A DNA stretch of 35,035 nt from Pedobacter sp. ASV12 (GTDB lineage Bacteria; Bacteroidota; Bacteroidia; Sphingobacteriales; Sphingobacteriaceae). The stretch lies in NCBI RefSeq assembly GCF_016429155.1, contig NZ_JAELUC010000038.1, positions 1 through 35,035 on the forward strand. Reading direction: 5' to 3'. Each line of letters starts with the position of its first letter. Within the stretch, counting starts at the first letter, position 1. Position numbers and translations under genes: made by a program. Under the pieces are notes generated by a model. That model saw only the letters and a list, made by a program, of their open reading frames with translations, made no database searches and was not told the DNA's origin. Below, piece after piece: positions 33,030 to 35,035 of the stretch.

Positions 33030-34277
33030 ATGAACATACTAAAATTCTTTACGGCAGGCAGCGTTGACGATGGCAAAAGCACCCTCATCGGCCGTTTGCT
33101 TTACGATACCAATTCAATTCTGGCCGATCAATTGGAGGCCTTGCAAAACGCCAACCGCAAAAACGACGATGGCACCATCGACCTGGCCATTTTAACCGAT
33201 GGCTTGCGTGCCGAAAGAGAGCAGGGCATTACCATCGACGTGGCTTATAAATATTTCCAAACCGAGAAACGTAAGTTTATCATTGCCGATACCCCTGGAC
33301 ATATTCAATACACCAGAAACATGGTTACGGGTGCTTCTACGGCCGATTTGGCTATTATTTTGATTGATGCACGCAACGGTGTGGTTGAACAGACCATTAG
33401 GCATACCTACTTGGTGTCGCTGCTGGGCATCAAGGAAGTGGTAGTGGCCATCAACAAAATGGACATGGTAGGTTATAGCGAAACCGTATTTAATGCCATT
33501 GTAACCAAGTATAAGGCTTTGGCCTTACAACTCAACCTTAAACAGGTTACCTACCTGCCGGTAAGTGCGCTAAAAGGCGATAATATTGTGCACCGCTCTG
33601 GGCAAATGGCTTGGTACGATGGCAAAAGCCTCATTGAGCTTTTGGAAAAGGTAAACACCGAAGAACAGCAGCAAGGGCCTGCGCGCATGCCAGTGCAATG
33701 GGTAATCAGACCGCAAACAGACGACCTGCACGATTATCGAGGCTATGCAGGCCGGATATTGAGTGGTAGTTTTAAAGTAAACGATAAAGTAGTGGTTTTG
33801 CCTTCGGGTAATCGTTCAACCATCAGTAAAATCGAGTTTTTCGACAATGAATTGCAGGAGGCTTTGGCTGGACAATCGGTAACCATTCATTTAAAGGATA
33901 ATGTTGACCTAAGCAGGGGAGATACCATTGTGAATGCTTCGGCCGTACCCCACGAATCGAAACTGATAGAGGCCGATTTATGCTGGATGGATACCAGGCC
34001 TTTAGGTACCGAATTAACGTATTTGATCCAACATAACAGTACCTTGACCCGTTGCAAGATTTCCGAGCTGATTTACAAGGTAGACATCAATACATTAGAA
34101 AAACACAATGCATCTTCATTTGCATTGAATGATATTGGTAGGGTTGTGCTTAAAACGGCAGCGGCTTTGGCATTCGACTTATACGGTGACAGCCGTCAAA
34201 ACGGATCGGCTATTTTAATTGATAGCCGGACCAACCTAACCGTGGGTGCCTTGATGTTTCGGGCTGCGGTAGAATAG
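33030..34277 (+). CDS. cysN: Sulfate adenylyltransferase subunit 1 (GTPase)
   Basis: 415 aa, without a fused APS kinase domain. GTPase motifs: G1 GSVDDGKST, switch I region REQGITIDVAYKYF, G3 DTPGH, G4 NKMD, then EF-Tu-like beta barrels. Its GTP hydrolysis drives APS synthesis by CysD. The start MNILKFFTAGSVDDGKS is canonical. The 5' flank consists of a heptamer repeat and an A-rich stretch (CCAACAAAAA) with no Shine-Dalgarno, as usual in Bacteroidota. Last gene of the operon; no clear terminator follows before the repeat block. Confidence 0.97.
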   Translation: MNILKFFTAGSVDDGKSTLIGRLLYDTNSILADQLEALQNANRKNDDGTIDLAILTDGLRAEREQGITIDVAYKYFQTEKRKFIIADTPGHIQYTRNMVTGASTADLAIILIDARNGVVEQTIRHTYLVSLLGIKEVVVAINKMDMVGYSETVFNAIVTKYKALALQLNLKQVTYLPVSALKGDNIVHRSGQMAWYDGKSLIELLEKVNTEEQQQGPARMPVQWVIRPQTDDLHDYRGYAGRILSGSFKVNDKVVVLPSGNRSTISKIEFFDNELQEALAGQSVTIHLKDNVDLSRGDTIVNASAVPHESKLIEADLCWMDTRPLGTELTYLIQHNSTLTRCKISELIYKVDINTLEKHNASSFALNDIGRVVLKTAAALAFDLYGDSRQNGSAILIDSRTNLTVGALMFRAAVE

Positions 34278-34376
34278 CTTTGCACCGGCAGGTTGGCATG
34301 AACCCTGTGGGCCAAATAATATTGGATTAGTTATTTGATATATGAACTATCGCCATAAATGGGCTGATTTGAGGTA

Positions 34377-34960
34377 GTCTAATCTGTCGATCCGTGGCTT
34401 TTGTTTTTTGAAATTAATCGCTTTATCTCGCTGATGGGGTATGCCTGTCTCGACCCCGATAGTTTTGGATTTGCAATCCGAAAAGTGAACTTTAGCCACA
34501 GACTAACAGATTTCAGGCGCATAAGGTCTAATCTGTCCATCTGTGGCTTTTTGTTTTTTGAAATTAAGCGCTTTATCTCGCTGATGGGGTATGCCTGTCT
34601 CGATCCCGATAGTTTTGGGTCTGCAATCCGAAAAGTGAACTTTAGCCACAGACTAACAGATTTCAGGCGCATAAGGTCTAATCTGTCGATCCGTGGCTTC
34701 TGTTTTTGAACCATTAAGAAATTAAGCGTTTTATCTCGCTGATGGGGTGCGACTATCTCGACCCTAATGATTTATCTACAATCCGAAAAGTGAACTTTAG
34801 CCACAGACTAACAGATTTCAGGCGCATAAGGTCTAATCTGTGGATCTGTGGCTTCTGTTTTTGAACCATTAAGAAATTAATCGCTTTATCTCGCTGATGG
34901 GGTATGCCTGTCTCGATCCCGATAGTTTTGGGTCTGCAATCCGAAAAGTGAACTATAGCC
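34377..34960. repeat. Four tandem ~150-bp non-coding repeats with internal hairpin
   Basis: Copies start (GTCTAATCTG) at 34377, 34526, 34676 and 34831, giving periods of 149, 150 and 155 bp; the last is cut off by adapter sequence. Each complete junction carries an imperfect inverted repeat, AGCCACAGACTAACAGATT facing AATCTG...CTGTGGCT (34494-34548, 34644-34698, 34799-34853). Copies differ by small indels and substitutions. The ~100 bp from the cysN stop to 34377 shows nothing recognisable. Open frames across the repeats are by-products of the near-multiple-of-three period. Confidence 0.9.

Positions 34961-35035
<75 letters not shown>

Noticed and set aside
34379..34714. Repeated-peptide ORFs on both strands over the 150-bp repeats
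   Set aside because: Open frames arise because the repeat period is close to a multiple of three; no start signal, no protein-like composition, and frames break at the indels.
34377..34960. Possible CRISPR array
   Set aside because: Units are ~150 bp and similar throughout, with no short repeat/unique spacer alternation and no cas genes nearby.

Overview
The window looks like chromosomal DNA from a Bacteroidota bacterium, most likely a Sphingobacteriaceae (Pedobacter-like) soil or water organism. Evidence: a type IX secretion (T9SS) type-B C-terminal sorting domain, a PorP/SprF-family protein next to a TPR/PD40/OmpA protein, weak Shine-Dalgarno sites, TAnnTTTG-type promoter elements, and a Bacteroidota-style sulfate assimilation operon. 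It is probably a whole assembly contig. The left edge falls inside a 417-bp coding repeat array. The right edge falls inside a ~150-bp non-coding repeat and ends in Nextera adapter plus poly-G, which is sequencing artefact rather than genome.

Layout. 1-9408: a T9SS surface module, made of a giant 5'-truncated repeat adhesin, a PorP/SprF-like protein, an OmpA/TPR/PD40 protein and a 35-aa membrane peptide, closed by a strong terminator. 9481-11116: heptamer repeats, a GlxA-type AraC regulator and a divergent VOC/PhnB-like protein. 11216-15105: a restriction-type island with Vsr, a cytosine-5 methyltransferase, a convergent candidate restriction endonuclease and an HNH endonuclease, interrupted by a small exported Cys-rich protein. 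15108-16883: aminopeptidase P. 17058-22985: a complete trans-4-hydroxyproline catabolic cluster with its own AraC regulator (L-Hyp to D-Hyp to pyrroline-4-hydroxy-2-carboxylate to 2-oxoglutarate semialdehyde to 2-oxoglutarate). 22978-23951: two more small Cys-rich exported proteins resembling the one at 13637. 24209-26183: an alpha/beta hydrolase translationally overlapping a sterol desaturase/fatty-acid-hydroxylase family membrane protein. 26237-34277: an Rrf2 regulator followed by a sulfate assimilation operon (sulfite reductase with a C-terminal HEPN-like extension, cobA, a precorrin-2 dehydrogenase/TSUP permease fusion, cysH, cysD, cysN). 34377-34960: four copies of a hairpin-bearing intergenic repeat.

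Most worth a second look: (i) three dispersed small proteins with a signal peptide, a Cys-rich ectodomain and a C-terminal PLD + transmembrane + basic tail, which look like an undescribed family of sorted surface proteins; (ii) the unrecognised probable restriction endonuclease tail-to-tail with a Dcm-type methyltransferase; (iii) the siroheme-synthase/TSUP permease and sulfite reductase/HEPN fusions in one operon; (iv) 21-bp-phased direct repeats ahead of the hydroxyproline genes that look like the AraC operator; (v) the adhesin repeats, each with an EF-hand-like loop and a CxxC. Functional calls rest on motifs read by eye; no database search was run.
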